The translations under genes were made by a program, and so were the position numbers. Shown piece after piece: positions 1 through 9,025 of a stretch of 32,793 nt of DNA. Location: assembly GCF_002127545.1 (NCBI RefSeq), contig NZ_MUBK01000031.1, positions 1 through 32,793 of the forward strand, read 5' to 3'. The notes under the pieces were generated by a model. The model searched no databases and had not been told where the DNA came from. It worked only from the letters and a program-made list of their open reading frames with translations. Position 1 is the stretch's first letter, and the number at the start of each line of letters is the position of its first letter. The DNA is from Xenorhabdus beddingii (lineage in GTDB: Bacteria; Pseudomonadota; Gammaproteobacteria; Enterobacterales; Enterobacteriaceae).

Positions 1-504
1 AACCGGTCTGAAACCCATGCCGGGAAATCAGAGGACGCGGCCACCCAGTCGGCAGCAGCGGCGAGCCGGTCTGAAACCCATGCCGGGAACGCAGAAGAGG
101 CAGCCACCCGGTCGGTAGCCGCGGCGAGCCAGTCTGAAACCCATGCCGGGAAATCAGAGGACGCGGCCACCCAGTCGGCAGCCGCCGCAAACCAGTCTGA
201 AACCCATGCCGGGAAATCAGAGGACGCCGCCACCCAGTCGGCAGCAGCGGCGAACCGGTCTGAAACCCATGCCGGGAACGCAGAAGAGGCAGCCACCCAG
301 TCGGCAGCAGCGGCGAACCAGTCTGAAACCCATGCTGGGAACTCGGAAAACGCCGCCACCCAGTCGGTAGCCGCGGCGAACCGGTCTGAAACCCATGCCG
401 GGAAATCAGAGGACGCGGCCACCCAGTCGGCAGCAGCGGCGAGCCGGTCTGAAACCCATGCCGGGAACGCAGAAGAGGCAGCCACCCAGTCGGCAACAGC
501 GGCG
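1..504 (+). repeat. Eight tandem 63-bp (21-residue) stalk repeats
   Basis: Units start at 1, 64, 127, 190, 253, 316, 379 and 442. They alternate between a GKSEDAA-like and a GNAEEAA-like version, with AAC/AGC followed by CGG/CAG at the unit start. A shorter 18-residue degenerate unit follows at 505-558. The array probably continues left of the window. Sixty-three bases keep both the reading frame and three coiled-coil heptads, so copy number can vary without breaking the protein. Confidence 0.95.
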
Positions 505-1110
505 AACCATGCCAAGAATTCAGAGAATGCAGCCGCTAAGTCGGTAACAACGGCTGCAGGTTCAGTCGAAGAAGCAGAAAAACATGCAAATACGGCTGAA
601 AACGCAGCAGATAGGGCTGAGAAAACCGCAACGAAAATGGATAAAAAAATGAATTTGGCGGCTGTACAAGCAAGTGAAAAAGCCGTCAAGGAAGTAAAAG
701 AAAAAACCAAACAGTTAGATAAGAAAATTGAGAACAAAGCTGATGAGCTGTATAGATACGCTCAAAACGTAGACAAAAAAACTGAAAATTACCACGTTCA
801 CTCGGAAAAACGCTTTAACGCATTAGAATCAGAAATGCGCCGGAGCGTCCGCCAATTAGATAGCAAAATTAATCGGGTAGAGAAACGTGCCAATGCCGGT
901 ATTGCCAGTGTTGCGGCGATGACCAATATTCCTTTCAGTAATATAAATCGCTTTAGTGTCGGTGTTGGCTTGGGGCAATATCGTGATGGCAGTGCCATTG
1001 CCCTTGGTGCTCAGGCTAAACTGACTGAAAAGGTGAATGTTAGGGCTTCCACAAGTTGGAATAATTCGGAAGGTGCGGTACTCGGAGCCGGTGTTGCGAT
1101 TGGTTGGTAA
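1..1110 (+). CDS. Trimeric autotransporter adhesin, C-terminal part (5' end outside window)
   Basis: The frame is open from base 1 to the TAA at 1108-1110, so this is the 3' part of a longer gene. Bases 1-504 are eight 21-residue Ala/Ser/Glu-rich repeats (unit begins N-R/Q-S-E-T-H-A-G). They are followed by a degenerate unit, a charged coiled-coil stalk and a YadA-type membrane anchor of about 80 residues ending in ...AIGW with a terminal aromatic residue. In this family (type Vc secretion) three anchors form one outer-membrane beta-barrel and the stalk holds a binding head away from the cell. The head and signal peptide lie upstream and cannot be seen. Repeat length is a multiple of seven, which suits a coiled coil. 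The repeats are clearly more GC-rich than the anchor. An ATG at 637 is internal and is not a start. Ligand unknown. Confidence 0.9.
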   Translation, partial: NRSETHAGKSEDAATQSAAAASRSETHAGNAEEAATRSVAAASQSETHAGKSEDAATQSAAAANQSETHAGKSEDAATQSAAAANRSETHAGNAEEAATQSAAAANQSETHAGNSENAATQSVAAANRSETHAGKSEDAATQSAAAASRSETHAGNAEEAATQSATAANHAKNSENAAAKSVTTAAGSVEEAEKHANTAENAADRAEKTATKMDKKMNLAAVQASEKAVKEVKEKTKQLDKKIENKADELYRYAQNVDKKTENYHVHSEKRFNALESEMRRSVRQLDSKINRVEKRANAGIASVAAMTNIPFSNINRFSVGVGLGQYRDGSAIALGAQAKLTEKVNVRASTSWNNSEGAVLGAGVAIGW

Positions 1111-1131
1111 TATTGACTGATAGTGAGTGAA

Positions 1132-1173
1132 AATAAAGACAGGTGCCATTGGTATCTGTCTTTATTACTTTTT
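1132..1173 (+). terminator. Intrinsic terminator of the first adhesin gene
   Basis: An 11-bp perfect stem, AATAAAGACAG (1132-1142) pairing with CTGTCTTTATT (1156-1166), is followed after two bases by a run of T (1169-1173). It lies 22 bp after the stop codon. Confidence 0.7.
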
Positions 1174-1667
1174 ACTGAATCAACCCGTTTCTTTTTGATT
1201 AAAAATATTCGCGATCTCGCTGTGAAATTTTTGGATGAAGGCCATTTATGGTAATACGTCTAATTGTTAACTGAACAGTGTTATCGGAATAATCTTAAAA
1301 ACTTTATCCTTAATACCCTTAAAAGCAGAGGATTAGCGGCAATTGGCTTAATTCAATAATAGGTGCTGGTATAGATATAACGTGTAATTATAAAACTGAA
1401 TCCATAAAAATCTTGCATATTGCCTTATCGTGATATTTACTCTGCTCCTGATTTTTGACATACGATAAACTAACTAATCTTTGTGTGCCTCCTGAAAACT
1501 CCTGCTACAGGTCACTCGGCTGTTAATCAATAAACAGGGTAATCGCTCTATTGCCTCTCTGTTTATATAAATAAGCACTAACTTTCGCGTGTCCTCCTCT
1601 ATTGAGTTGGTTGAGTTGGATTTACTTTAGTTTCTAATTTTACTGAGGCTATTAACCATTTTGGTAA
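1174..1667. other. AT-rich intergenic region between the two adhesin genes
   Basis: No coding frame is supported. The only clear structure is a hairpin at 1531-1565: TAAACAG plus GGTAAT pair with ATTGCC and CTGTTTA, with a three-base bulge. It lies about 140 bp upstream of the second adhesin start and may sit in its leader. A promoter is expected here but no convincing -35/-10 pair was found. Confidence 0.5.
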
Positions 1668-1703
1668 ATGAGTTTATCGAAATTTTTATGTAAAGGTAAA
1701 AGA

Positions 1704-3179
1704 ATGAAAAATATTTTATTTAAACCGGCTATTCTGGTGGTTTTAATCAATATCGTCTCAGTATGTTATTCTAAAGCCCCAGCTCAAACCCCTGCAAAAA
1801 TTGCTGATACATCATCGGGAAATTCGACGATTGGGTCAGGCTCCCTGAATGCTTTTGCCACGGGGAGTTCGACGATTGGCAAGAATTCTTGGAAGAGCAT
1901 TTCCTTAGGGAAGTCGGTGATTAGAGGTAGCTCTCCTAATAGTACTGCTATGGGATGGTCTGAGATTGGCAATAAATCTCGTTCTTCTGCTGCATTGGGC
2001 CGCGCGTTTATTGAAGACAATAGTAATTACTCTCTGGCTGTGGGTCATAATGCGAGAGTGAAAACCAACTCAGAATCTTCTATTGCAATAGGAAAGGATG
2101 CGATTGTTCATAAGACAAATGGTATAGCCTTGGGTTGGTTTGCTGTTTCTTCCCATGTTAATGCCGTTGCAATCGGAGCAGATTCTAAAACTGACAGAGA
2201 AAATAGTATCTCATTTGGTGATAAGAATAATTCTACTTATAACAAACAGCTAACCAATATTGCTGATGGTACACAAGAGCAAGATGCAGCGACTTATGGC
2301 CAATTATTGAAGCTTGAAGAAAAACTGAATACTTCAGTGAAGGACGAGGCTGCTCAGTCGGCCTCGAAAGCAGCGGGTTCAGCGACCGCCGCAAACCAGT
2401 CAGCAACTTATGCCAAGGATTCAAAGGACGAGGCCGCTAAGTTGGCAATAGCAGCAGAGAGTTCAGCGACAGCGGCGAACCAGTCTGAAATCAATGCCAA
2501 TGGTTCAAAGGAGGCGGCCGCTCAGTCGGCCACGGAAGCAGCGGGTTCCGCGAAAATAGCGGACCAGTCAGCAACTGATGCCAGGGATTCAAAGGACGAG
2601 GCCGCTAAGTCGGTAACATTGGCAGCAGGTTTAGCTGAAGAAGCAGAAAAACATGCAAGTATCGCTGAAAATGCAGCAGGTAGGGCTGAGAAAACCGCAA
2701 CGAAAATGGATAAAAAAATGAATTTGGCGGCTGTACAAGCAAGTGAAAAAGCCGTCAAGGAAGTAAAAGAAAAAACCAAACAGTTAGATAAGAAAATTGA
2801 GAACAAAGCTGATGAGCTGTATAGATACGCTCAAAACGTAGACAAAAAAACTGAAAATTACCACGTTCACTCGGAAAAACGCTTTAACGCATTAGAATCA
2901 GAAATGCGCCGGAGCGTCCGCCAATTAGATAGCAAAATTAATCGGGTAGAGAAACGTGCCAATGCCGGTATTGCCAGTGTTGCGGCGATGACCAATATTC
3001 CTTTCAGTAATATAAATCGCTTTAGTGTCGGTGTTGGCTTGGGGCAATATCGTGATGGCAGTGCCATTGCCCTTGGTGCTCAGGCTAAACTGACTGAAAA
3101 GGTGAATGTTAGGGCTTCCACAAGTTGGAATAATTCGGAAGGTGCGGTACTCGGAGCCGGTGTTGCGATTGGTTGGTAA
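1704..3179 (+). CDS. Complete trimeric autotransporter adhesin (YadA-like)
   Basis: The 491-residue protein has, in order: a Sec signal peptide (MKNILFKPAILVV..., likely cut near VCYSKA); a YadA-type left-handed head of SxAxG-like repeats (about residues 35-170); a neck motif (KQLTNIADGTQEQDAATYGQL); an Ala-rich coiled-coil stalk with three 28-residue repeats (bases 2343-2594); and a membrane anchor of about 82 residues at the C-terminus. It should form a homotrimeric outer-membrane adhesin. The ATG at 1704 is preferred over the in-frame ATG at 1668 because AAAGG lies 7 bp before it and a canonical signal peptide follows directly. The anchor and adjacent stalk are identical at DNA level to the upstream adhesin. 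The ligand cannot be deduced. Confidence 0.92.
   Translation: MKNILFKPAILVVLINIVSVCYSKAPAQTPAKIADTSSGNSTIGSGSLNAFATGSSTIGKNSWKSISLGKSVIRGSSPNSTAMGWSEIGNKSRSSAALGRAFIEDNSNYSLAVGHNARVKTNSESSIAIGKDAIVHKTNGIALGWFAVSSHVNAVAIGADSKTDRENSISFGDKNNSTYNKQLTNIADGTQEQDAATYGQLLKLEEKLNTSVKDEAAQSASKAAGSATAANQSATYAKDSKDEAAKLAIAAESSATAANQSEINANGSKEAAAQSATEAAGSAKIADQSATDARDSKDEAAKSVTLAAGLAEEAEKHASIAENAAGRAEKTATKMDKKMNLAAVQASEKAVKEVKEKTKQLDKKIENKADELYRYAQNVDKKTENYHVHSEKRFNALESEMRRSVRQLDSKINRVEKRANAGIASVAAMTNIPFSNINRFSVGVGLGQYRDGSAIALGAQAKLTEKVNVRASTSWNNSEGAVLGAGVAIGW
2343..2594 (+). repeat. Three degenerate 84-bp (28-residue) stalk repeats
   Basis: Units begin D/E-E/A-A-A-Q/K and end ...SK at 2343, 2427 and 2511, with a partial fourth after 2594. 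Twenty-eight residues equal four heptads, compared with three heptads in the neighbouring adhesin. The units are more diverged from each other than those at 1-504. Confidence 0.8.
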
Positions 3180-3203
3180 TATTGACTGATCGTGAGTGAA
3201 AAT

Positions 3204-3235
3204 AAAAACAGGTGCTGATGGCCCCTGTTTTTTTT
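3204..3235 (+). terminator. Intrinsic terminator of the second adhesin gene
   Basis: The stem AAAAACAGG (3204-3212) pairs with CCTGTTTTT (3224-3232) and is followed by more T residues. It lies between convergent genes. The A-run on the left gives a T-run on the other strand, so it could also stop transcription of the binding-protein gene read from the right. Confidence 0.75.
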
Positions 3236-3259
3236 CTATCAAGCCGGCGTTTTCACTCA

Positions 3260-4033
3260 TCACTCAGCAACACCTTCAGCAAAATATTTATCCCAAATGC
3301 GTTGATAAGTCCCATCGGCTTTTATCTCCGTAATGGCTTTATCGACTGCGGCTTTTAATTCAGTCTCATTTTTGCGAAGCAGTACGGCGGTTTTTGCTGC
3401 CTGAGTATCAGCGGCGACAATTTTTACCGGTGCATCCGGGCGATGTTTTTTGTAATCAAGATAAGAAAGTTTATCATTGATTGTCGCATCTGCACGGCCT
3501 GAGCTTACCAGTTCTATTTCCTGATTAAACCCATTGGTGCCGATGATGTTTGCGTCATAATGCCGGGCGATCTGGGCAAAATTATTGGTCAGGGTATGCG
3601 CCGATCTTTTTCCTTTTAAGTCACTAAAGCTCTTAATATCGTTATTGTCTTTGCGGGTAATCAGTACCGCTTTCGAAATAACATAGGGCAGGGAGAAACT
3701 GTATTTTTTCTCGCGCTCTGGTGTAATGGCGATTTGATTCATCACCGCATCGGAACGTCCGGCATCAAGACCGCCAATCAAGCCATCCCATTTTCCTTCA
3801 ACAAATTCTGGTTTCACTTTCATGTGTAATGCGATTTCACGGCCGATTTCCACATCAAATCCAGTCAGTTTTCCAGAAGCGTCATGGTAACTGAATGGAG
3901 CATAAGCCCCTTCTGTTCCAATCCTGAATATGCCTGTGGATTGAATGTTATCAAGAGTGGATTGCGCATAGGTCAGTTGCGTAAAACCCAGTTGGATGAT
4001 ACCCGCCAATAAAATATTCAGTACGATTTTCAT
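3260..4033 (-). CDS. Periplasmic amino-acid ABC transporter substrate-binding protein
   Basis: The 257-residue product is a family-3 solute-binding protein resembling E. coli TcyJ (FliY). It has a signal peptide (MKIVLNILLAG..., cut after TYA at residue 23) and then the family pattern: GxxGxYxPFSYxD, GKLTGFDVEIG, WDGLIGGLDAGRSDAV, NQIAITPEREKKYSFSLPY and DLKGKR. It would capture a polar amino acid or cystine in the periplasm for an ABC importer. No permease or ATPase gene lies next to it, so it is an orphan component here. The ATG at 4033 is preferred over the in-frame ATG at 4078 because GGAG lies 7 bp upstream and the signal peptide then starts correctly. It is divergent from azlC. Substrate unknown. 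Confidence 0.88.
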   Translation of the reverse strand: MKIVLNILLAGIIQLGFTQLTYAQSTLDNIQSTGIFRIGTEGAYAPFSYHDASGKLTGFDVEIGREIALHMKVKPEFVEGKWDGLIGGLDAGRSDAVMNQIAITPEREKKYSFSLPYVISKAVLITRKDNNDIKSFSDLKGKRSAHTLTNNFAQIARHYDANIIGTNGFNQEIELVSSGRADATINDKLSYLDYKKHRPDAPVKIVAADTQAAKTAVLLRKNETELKAAVDKAITEIKADGTYQRIWDKYFAEGVAE

Positions 4034-4344
4034 TCTATTTCTCCGAGAGGAAATGATTATTCTGCAAATTATTTTCACTATAATTGGAATATCAAATGCT
4101 TCATATATAAAATATAGTTATATCATATTGGGAAGTGACCTATGATTTTTCGAAATTAATGGCAATGATAAATAAGAGTTATTATTTATTGGAGGATTTA
4201 ATTAAATGGGATTTTGTCACAAAATTTTATTAAAGTGATTGCCATGATGTAGGGTAATATAGCCAAAAAATATGGCTGTTCTTTTATCATGAAATATATC
4301 GATGACCTCACGATGTTAAATACAACTCTAAATATAGGTGCCAA

Positions 4345-5052
4345 GTGTTGAATCCATTATTCAGGAAAGGCATGGTTCACTCTTTGCCTGTTTGTATCTC
4401 TTTTTTCCTTATTTTTACTTCGATTGGGGCACTTTATCAAAGCCACGGTGTTCCATTAATGGAGACGTTGATCGGGTCATTGTTGATATATGCTGCTCCA
4501 TTGCAGGTGGCTGCGGTAGGTTATCTGGCTGATGGTGCGATACTTTCCGTTATCATTTTGGCATTGTTGATCAACTTCCGCTTTTTCCTGATGGCAATGG
4601 TGATGTCGCAATATTTTCAGGGTATACCAAAGCGAAATATTCTGTTGTCGATGTTGGGATTTAGTGCCAGCACTTATACCGTGACACATTCACATCTCTC
4701 TGCGGAAAATATTACAGAGGGTAAATCCCAATTTCATTTTTATCTGGGGGTTGCCGTACCTTGTTTTGTGATCACCTTTTGTGCCACGTTGTTGGGGTAT
4801 GTTTCGGCAGAGTACCTGAACTATGAATCTCTTTCGCTGTTCTTGGCGATGTTGGTTCCCATTCATTTTGCGTCCCTGACCGCCAAGCGTTCGGGCAAAG
4901 ATATGTCTGTATTGGCGACGGTTATGGGCGGACTATGCGCCCCATTATTGAATGAAATGGCGATGAAATTAATGGATCTGGCGCTCCCTGTTTTGTGTGG
5001 GATGGTGATCGCATTCATTGAGCAAAAAATCAGAAAGGAGAGAACATTATGA
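4345..5052 (+). CDS. azlC: AzlC-family amino-acid exporter, large subunit
   Basis: This 235-residue, very hydrophobic inner-membrane protein matches the AzlC/YgaZ family, the large subunit of branched-chain amino-acid exporters. The N-terminal pattern F-RKG-..SLP-..IS aligns with the family's conserved FxxGxxxSLPIxIS. That pattern favours the GTG start at 4345 (AGG 6 bp upstream) over the ATG at 4372, although the latter has a strong AGGAAAGG site. Several membrane segments alternate with short loops. The stop overlaps the next start (ATGA at 5049-5052), so translation of azlD is probably coupled and the two proteins likely form one exporter. Its exact substrate is not visible. Confidence 0.85.
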   Translation: MLNPLFRKGMVHSLPVCISFFLIFTSIGALYQSHGVPLMETLIGSLLIYAAPLQVAAVGYLADGAILSVIILALLINFRFFLMAMVMSQYFQGIPKRNILLSMLGFSASTYTVTHSHLSAENITEGKSQFHFYLGVAVPCFVITFCATLLGYVSAEYLNYESLSLFLAMLVPIHFASLTAKRSGKDMSVLATVMGGLCAPLLNEMAMKLMDLALPVLCGMVIAFIEQKIRKERTL

Positions 5053-5381
5053 TGCTGCTGATCGTATTAATGGGAGTCGTCAGTTTCATATTAAGAGCAG
5101 CGCCTTTCCTAATGAGAAATAATAAGCTATTCAATGGAAAAAATCTGCTGATTACTTCTCTGGATTATGCCATTTGCTTTATTCTTGGCACGATTATCGT
5201 CAATATTTCACTGGGCAATCTCTCTTTAAGTGAATTAATTGAGCAATTTGATGTTAAATATGTCCTTGCGCTGGTAACGGTAGTGTTGGCTTATTTCATC
5301 AGTAAATATACAAATTCGATATTAAAAAGTCTGGTGATTTCGTTGGTGTTTTTTATGTCGATACAGTGGCTGTTAAGTTAG
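5049..5381 (+). CDS. azlD: AzlD-family amino-acid exporter, small subunit
   Basis: The 110-residue protein has about four predicted membrane helices, and its size and position are typical of AzlD/YgaH. The N-terminal MGVVSFILRAAPFLM resembles the family pattern of a helix followed by R-xxPF. It overlaps azlC by four bases and would form the two-component exporter with it. An alternative ATG lies one codon downstream (5052). Confidence 0.83.
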   Translation: MMLLIVLMGVVSFILRAAPFLMRNNKLFNGKNLLITSLDYAICFILGTIIVNISLGNLSLSELIEQFDVKYVLALVTVVLAYFISKYTNSILKSLVISLVFFMSIQWLLS

Positions 5382-5394
5382 ACAAGATGTTGCA

Positions 5395-5429
5395 TAAAAA
5401 AGCCACTGCAAATGACATTGCAGTGGCTT
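5395..5429 (-). terminator. Intrinsic terminator of valS
   Basis: A perfect 12-bp stem pairs 5418-5429 with 5400-5411 (AAGCCACTGCAA arms, six-base loop). Read on the minus strand it is followed by a T-run (the A-run just left of 5400). It lies 28 bp after the valS stop. On the plus strand no T-run follows, so it probably acts mainly for valS although azlD converges on it. Confidence 0.8.
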
Positions 5430-5457
5430 AACATGAATAAATTTCAGTTAAGAAATA

Positions 5458-8355
5458 TTACAGGGCAGCGATGGTGTCTTTTTGCGCCAGTAATTTCTCT
5501 TTTGCGGCATTGTTGATTGCCAGACGTTCGCGCTCTTTCGCAACAACGGCTTCTGGCGCCCGGCTGACAAAGCCTTCGTTAGCCAGTTTGACTTCAATGC
5601 TGTTGATCTCTTTATCCAGCTTCTCGATTTCTTTATCCAGACGCGCCAGTTCTGCGTCTTTATCCATCAGACCTGCCATTGGGATCAGTATTTCCGCCCC
5701 GTTGATCAGTTTGGTGACCGAAACCGGGGCTTCTTCTCCTGCCGCCAATACGGTAACAGAAGCAAGACGACCCATCGCCTGGATGAAGTTGAGGTTTTCA
5801 GCCACGCGGCGTTGTGCATCGCCATTGGCGTCACGCAGCAGAACGTCCAGCGGCTTGCTTGGCGCGATGTTCATTTCGGCACGAATGTTACGTACCGCAA
5901 TGATCGCTTCCTTGATCCATTCCAAGTCGTTCAGGGCCAGCTCATCCACTTTCGTTTGATCGAATTTAGGGAAAGATTGCTGCATGATGGTATCAGCATC
6001 AATGCCTTTGACGACTTTCACGCGCTGCCAGATGGTTTCGGTAATGAATGGAATGATCGGATGCGCCAGACGCAGCAAACCTTCCAAAACTTCAATCAGG
6101 GTATGGCGAGCTGCGCGGACTTCCGCTTCTGAACCTTTGTTGATCGCCGGCTTGGACAGTTCCAGATACCAGTCACAAAATTGGTTCCAGGTGAATTCAT
6201 ACAGAATGTTTGCGGCCATGTCGAAACGGTAAGTATCCAGCGCTTCACGATAGGCTTTAACCGTTTGGTTAAACTCGGCCAGGATCCAGCGGTCTGCCAG
6301 TGACAGTGACATTTCACCGCCGTTCTGACCGCAATCTTGCCCTTCTGTGTTCATCAGCACGAAACGGCTGGCATTCCACAGTTTGTTACAGAAGTTGCGA
6401 TAACCTTGCAGGCGCTTCATGTCCCAGTTGATATCACGGCCGGTAGACGCCAGTGCTGCCAGTGTGAAACGCAGGGCGTCAGTACCGTGGGCTTCAATGC
6501 CTTCCGGGAACTGTTTTTCAGTACGCTTGCGGATTTTCTCAGCCAGTTGTGGCTGCATCATGTTGCCGGTACGTTTCTCCAGCAGGTTTTCCAGTGAGAT
6601 GCCGTCAATCATATCCAATGGGTCGATCACGTTCCCTTTGGATTTTGACATTTTCTGACCTTCGTCATCGCGGATCAGGCCCGTCATGTAGACAGTCTTG
6701 AAGGGGACTTGTGGCTTGCCGTTTTCATCTTTGATGAAGTGCATGGTCATCATGATCATGCGGGCAATCCAGAAGAAGATAATGTCGAAGCCGCTCACCA
6801 ACACATTAGTCGGATGGAACGTTTTCAGGGCTTCGGTTTGCTCAGGCCAGCCAAGGGTGGAGAATGTCCACAGGCCAGAGGAGAACCAGGTATCCAGTAC
6901 GTCTTCATCCTGAGTCAGGGTAATCTCTGCACCCAACTTGTTTTCGCGGCGAACTTCTTCTTCATCCCGGCCAACATAGACGTTGCCTTGTGCGTCATAC
7001 CACGCCGGAATGCGATGACCCCACCACAATTGACGGGAGATACACCAATCCTGAATATCACGCATCCAGGAGTAGTACATGTTTTCGTACTGTTTGGGGA
7101 CGAACTGGATATCACCGTTCTCAACCGCTTCAATCGCTACTTTTGCCAGTGGCGCGGTGCGAACGTACCATTGATCGGTCAGCATGGGTTCGATCACGAC
7201 GCCACCACGATCGCCGTAAGGGACGGTCAGGTCATGAGGCTTGATTTCAACCAGCAGACCTTGCTTTTCGAACTCGGCCACAATCGCTTTACGGGCAGCG
7301 AAACGCTCCATGCCACGGTATTGGGCAGGAATGTCGGCTGAATAAAGAGCAGAAACTTCGCCATTAGTGTCGAATACTTCTGCGGCTTCGCGGATATCAC
7401 CGTCGAAGGTCAGGATATTGATCATTGGCAGGCTGTGGCGCTTACCGACTTCGTAGTCATTGAAATCGTGGGCCGGGGTGATTTTTACGCAACCGGTGCC
7501 TTTTTCCATGTCCGCGTGCTCATCGCCAACGATAGGGATGCGGCGGTTCACGAGAGGCAGAAGGATGTCTTTGCCGATCAGATCCTTATAGCGGGGATCT
7601 TCGGGGTTCACCGCAACACCGGTATCCCCCAGCATGGTTTCTGGGCGAGTGGTGGCAACAATCAGGTAATCTTTGCCTTCTGCGGTTTTTGCGCCGTCAG
7701 CCAGCGGATAGCGCAGGTGCCACATGGAGCCTTTTATTTCACGGTTTTCAACTTCCAGATCAGAAATCGCTGTGCGCAGTTTCGGGTCCCAGTTGACCAG
7801 ACGCTTGCCACGATAAATCAGATCTTCCTGATACAGGCGGACAAAGGCTTCTTTTACTGCCTTGGACAGACCTTCGTCCATGGTGAAGCGTTCACGCTCC
7901 CAATCTACGGAGTTACCCAGACGGCGCATCTGGTTGGAGATATTGCCACCCGATTCCGCTTTCCATTGCCAGATCTTGTCGATAAAGGCTTCACGGCCAT
8001 AATCATGGCGGGTTTTGCCTTCTTCTGCCGCGATTTTGCGTTCAACAACCATTTGTGTCGCAATACCTGCGTGGTCGGTCCCTGACTGCCACAGCGTGTT
8101 TTTACCCTGCATGCGCTGGTAACGCACCATGGTATCCATGATCGTCTGCTGGAATGCGTGCCCCATGTGCAGGCTGCCGGTGACGTTGGGAGGTGGAATG
8201 ACGATGCAGAAACTGTCACGGCTGGTATCGCCATTCGGCTTGAAATAACCGCTTTTTTCCCAGTGGTTATAAAGGGGTTGCTCTATCTCTGTCGGGTTGT
8301 ACGTTTTATCGAGAGACGGCTCAGATTGCGTTTGATTAGCGGGTGTCTTTTCCAT
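5458..8355 (-). CDS. valS: Valine--tRNA ligase
   Basis: The 965-residue class Ia aminoacyl-tRNA synthetase joins valine to tRNA-Val in the cytoplasm. The HIGH-type motif is HMGH at residues 63-66 within [15 protein letters not shown]. The KMSKS motif is at residues 568-572. The editing domain lies between them ([17 protein letters not shown] and [19 protein letters not shown]). The C-terminal coiled coil is visible ([15 protein letters not shown]...). It is close to E. coli ValS over its length but has about 14 extra residues at the N-terminus before the shared KTYNP segment. A start at the family's usual place would need a different codon, as no ATG lies there. It follows holC by 13 bp and is probably cotranscribed with it. 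Confidence 0.98.
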   Translation of the reverse strand: MEKTPANQTQSEPSLDKTYNPTEIEQPLYNHWEKSGYFKPNGDTSRDSFCIVIPPPNVTGSLHMGHAFQQTIMDTMVRYQRMQGKNTLWQSGTDHAGIATQMVVERKIAAEEGKTRHDYGREAFIDKIWQWKAESGGNISNQMRRLGNSVDWERERFTMDEGLSKAVKEAFVRLYQEDLIYRGKRLVNWDPKLRTAISDLEVENREIKGSMWHLRYPLADGAKTAEGKDYLIVATTRPETMLGDTGVAVNPEDPRYKDLIGKDILLPLVNRRIPIVGDEHADMEKGTGCVKITPAHDFNDYEVGKRHSLPMINILTFDGDIREAAEVFDTNGEVSALYSADIPAQYRGMERFAARKAIVAEFEKQGLLVEIKPHDLTVPYGDRGGVVIEPMLTDQWYVRTAPLAKVAIEAVENGDIQFVPKQYENMYYSWMRDIQDWCISRQLWWGHRIPAWYDAQGNVYVGRDEEEVRRENKLGAEITLTQDEDVLDTWFSSGLWTFSTLGWPEQTEALKTFHPTNVLVSGFDIIFFWIARMIMMTMHFIKDENGKPQVPFKTVYMTGLIRDDEGQKMSKSKGNVIDPLDMIDGISLENLLEKRTGNMMQPQLAEKIRKRTEKQFPEGIEAHGTDALRFTLAALASTGRDINWDMKRLQGYRNFCNKLWNASRFVLMNTEGQDCGQNGGEMSLSLADRWILAEFNQTVKAYREALDTYRFDMAANILYEFTWNQFCDWYLELSKPAINKGSEAEVRAARHTLIEVLEGLLRLAHPIIPFITETIWQRVKVVKGIDADTIMQQSFPKFDQTKVDELALNDLEWIKEAIIAVRNIRAEMNIAPSKPLDVLLRDANGDAQRRVAENLNFIQAMGRLASVTVLAAGEEAPVSVTKLINGAEILIPMAGLMDKDAELARLDKEIEKLDKEINSIEVKLANEGFVSRAPEAVVAKERERLAINNAAKEKLLAQKDTIAAL

Positions 8356-8368
8356 TGTATCTTGATAT

Positions 8369-8848
8369 TTAATAGGTTGGCGGGGTTGCCATGGTCAAAT
8401 TAAAGCCGACGCTACGATAGGATTTATATCGTTCGCGCGCTAACTGTTTCAGATTTTCATCAATAGGAACGAAGTCTATCACTTCATGGAAAGCTGTGGC
8501 AAAGTCTGCGAATTGCGGAAGCAGTGTCACCAGTACATCGCGGGGAGCATTGCTTCTTTTTTGTGGCCAGCACAATTCCACCGGGGCGCCATAGCGGGGG
8601 CCTTCTCCGGCCAGATTGTGTGGTACAAATTGACTTGGCTCCCGTTGCCATAACGCTTCGTCCAGTTTTTCGGCCTGTTGCTGGCTTTCACAAGCAATCA
8701 GAACCCGCTTCCCTGCACGCCACTGGTCAGCGGCAAGCTGACATGCCAGCCATTCATGGGGTTGTAAATTGTCCGCAGACGATGATTGTTCCGGAGCCAG
8801 CTTTTCCGGTGGTCGCTTTTCCAATAAATAAAAGGTGGCGTTTTTCAT
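8369..8848 (-). CDS. holC: DNA polymerase III chi subunit
   Basis: The 159-residue protein begins [10 protein letters not shown], as in E. coli HolC. It retains the family blocks [48 protein letters not shown] and [16 protein letters not shown]. Chi links the clamp loader to single-strand binding protein during replication. An insertion of about 12 residues ([13 protein letters not shown] region, residues 14-26) makes it longer than the usual 147 residues. It lies between pepA and valS in the conserved pepA-holC-valS order. Confidence 0.97.
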   Translation of the reverse strand: MKNATFYLLEKRPPEKLAPEQSSSADNLQPHEWLACQLAADQWRAGKRVLIACESQQQAEKLDEALWQREPSQFVPHNLAGEGPRYGAPVELCWPQKRSNAPRDVLVTLLPQFADFATAFHEVIDFVPIDENLKQLARERYKSYRSVGFNLTMATPPTY

Positions 8849-8884
8849 AGTCTCTGGGTTACAAGATTACGGAAGCAGTGACGG

Positions 8885-8911
8885 AAAAGGGTATGCATCT
8901 GCAATACCCTT
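8885..8911 (-). terminator. Possible weak terminator after pepA
   Basis: An 8-bp stem (AAGGGTAT / ATACCCTT, 8904-8911 with 8887-8894) is followed on the minus strand by only four T residues. It lies 115 bp beyond the pepA stop. Just beside it, between 8955 and 8991, the sequence AAAAACCGTTATCA occurs twice. Read-through into holC is likely. Confidence 0.35.
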
Positions 8912-9025
8912 AATCCCAGATATTCCCTTAATGCCTTTGGTCACACGTTTATCAGGCAAAAACCGTTATCAGCCAAAAACCGTTATCAAACAAAATATGC
9001 GTAGATAAAATGTGCGGCCGGGAGA

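Noticed and set aside
143-370. Open frame of Pro/Gln/Arg-rich repeats on the plus strand
   Set aside because: It is an alternative frame of the 63-bp adhesin repeats. A repeat length divisible by three keeps every frame open.
5471-7341. Several long plus-strand frames opposite valS
   Set aside because: These are shadows of valS codon usage on the other strand, with no ribosome sites or family motifs.
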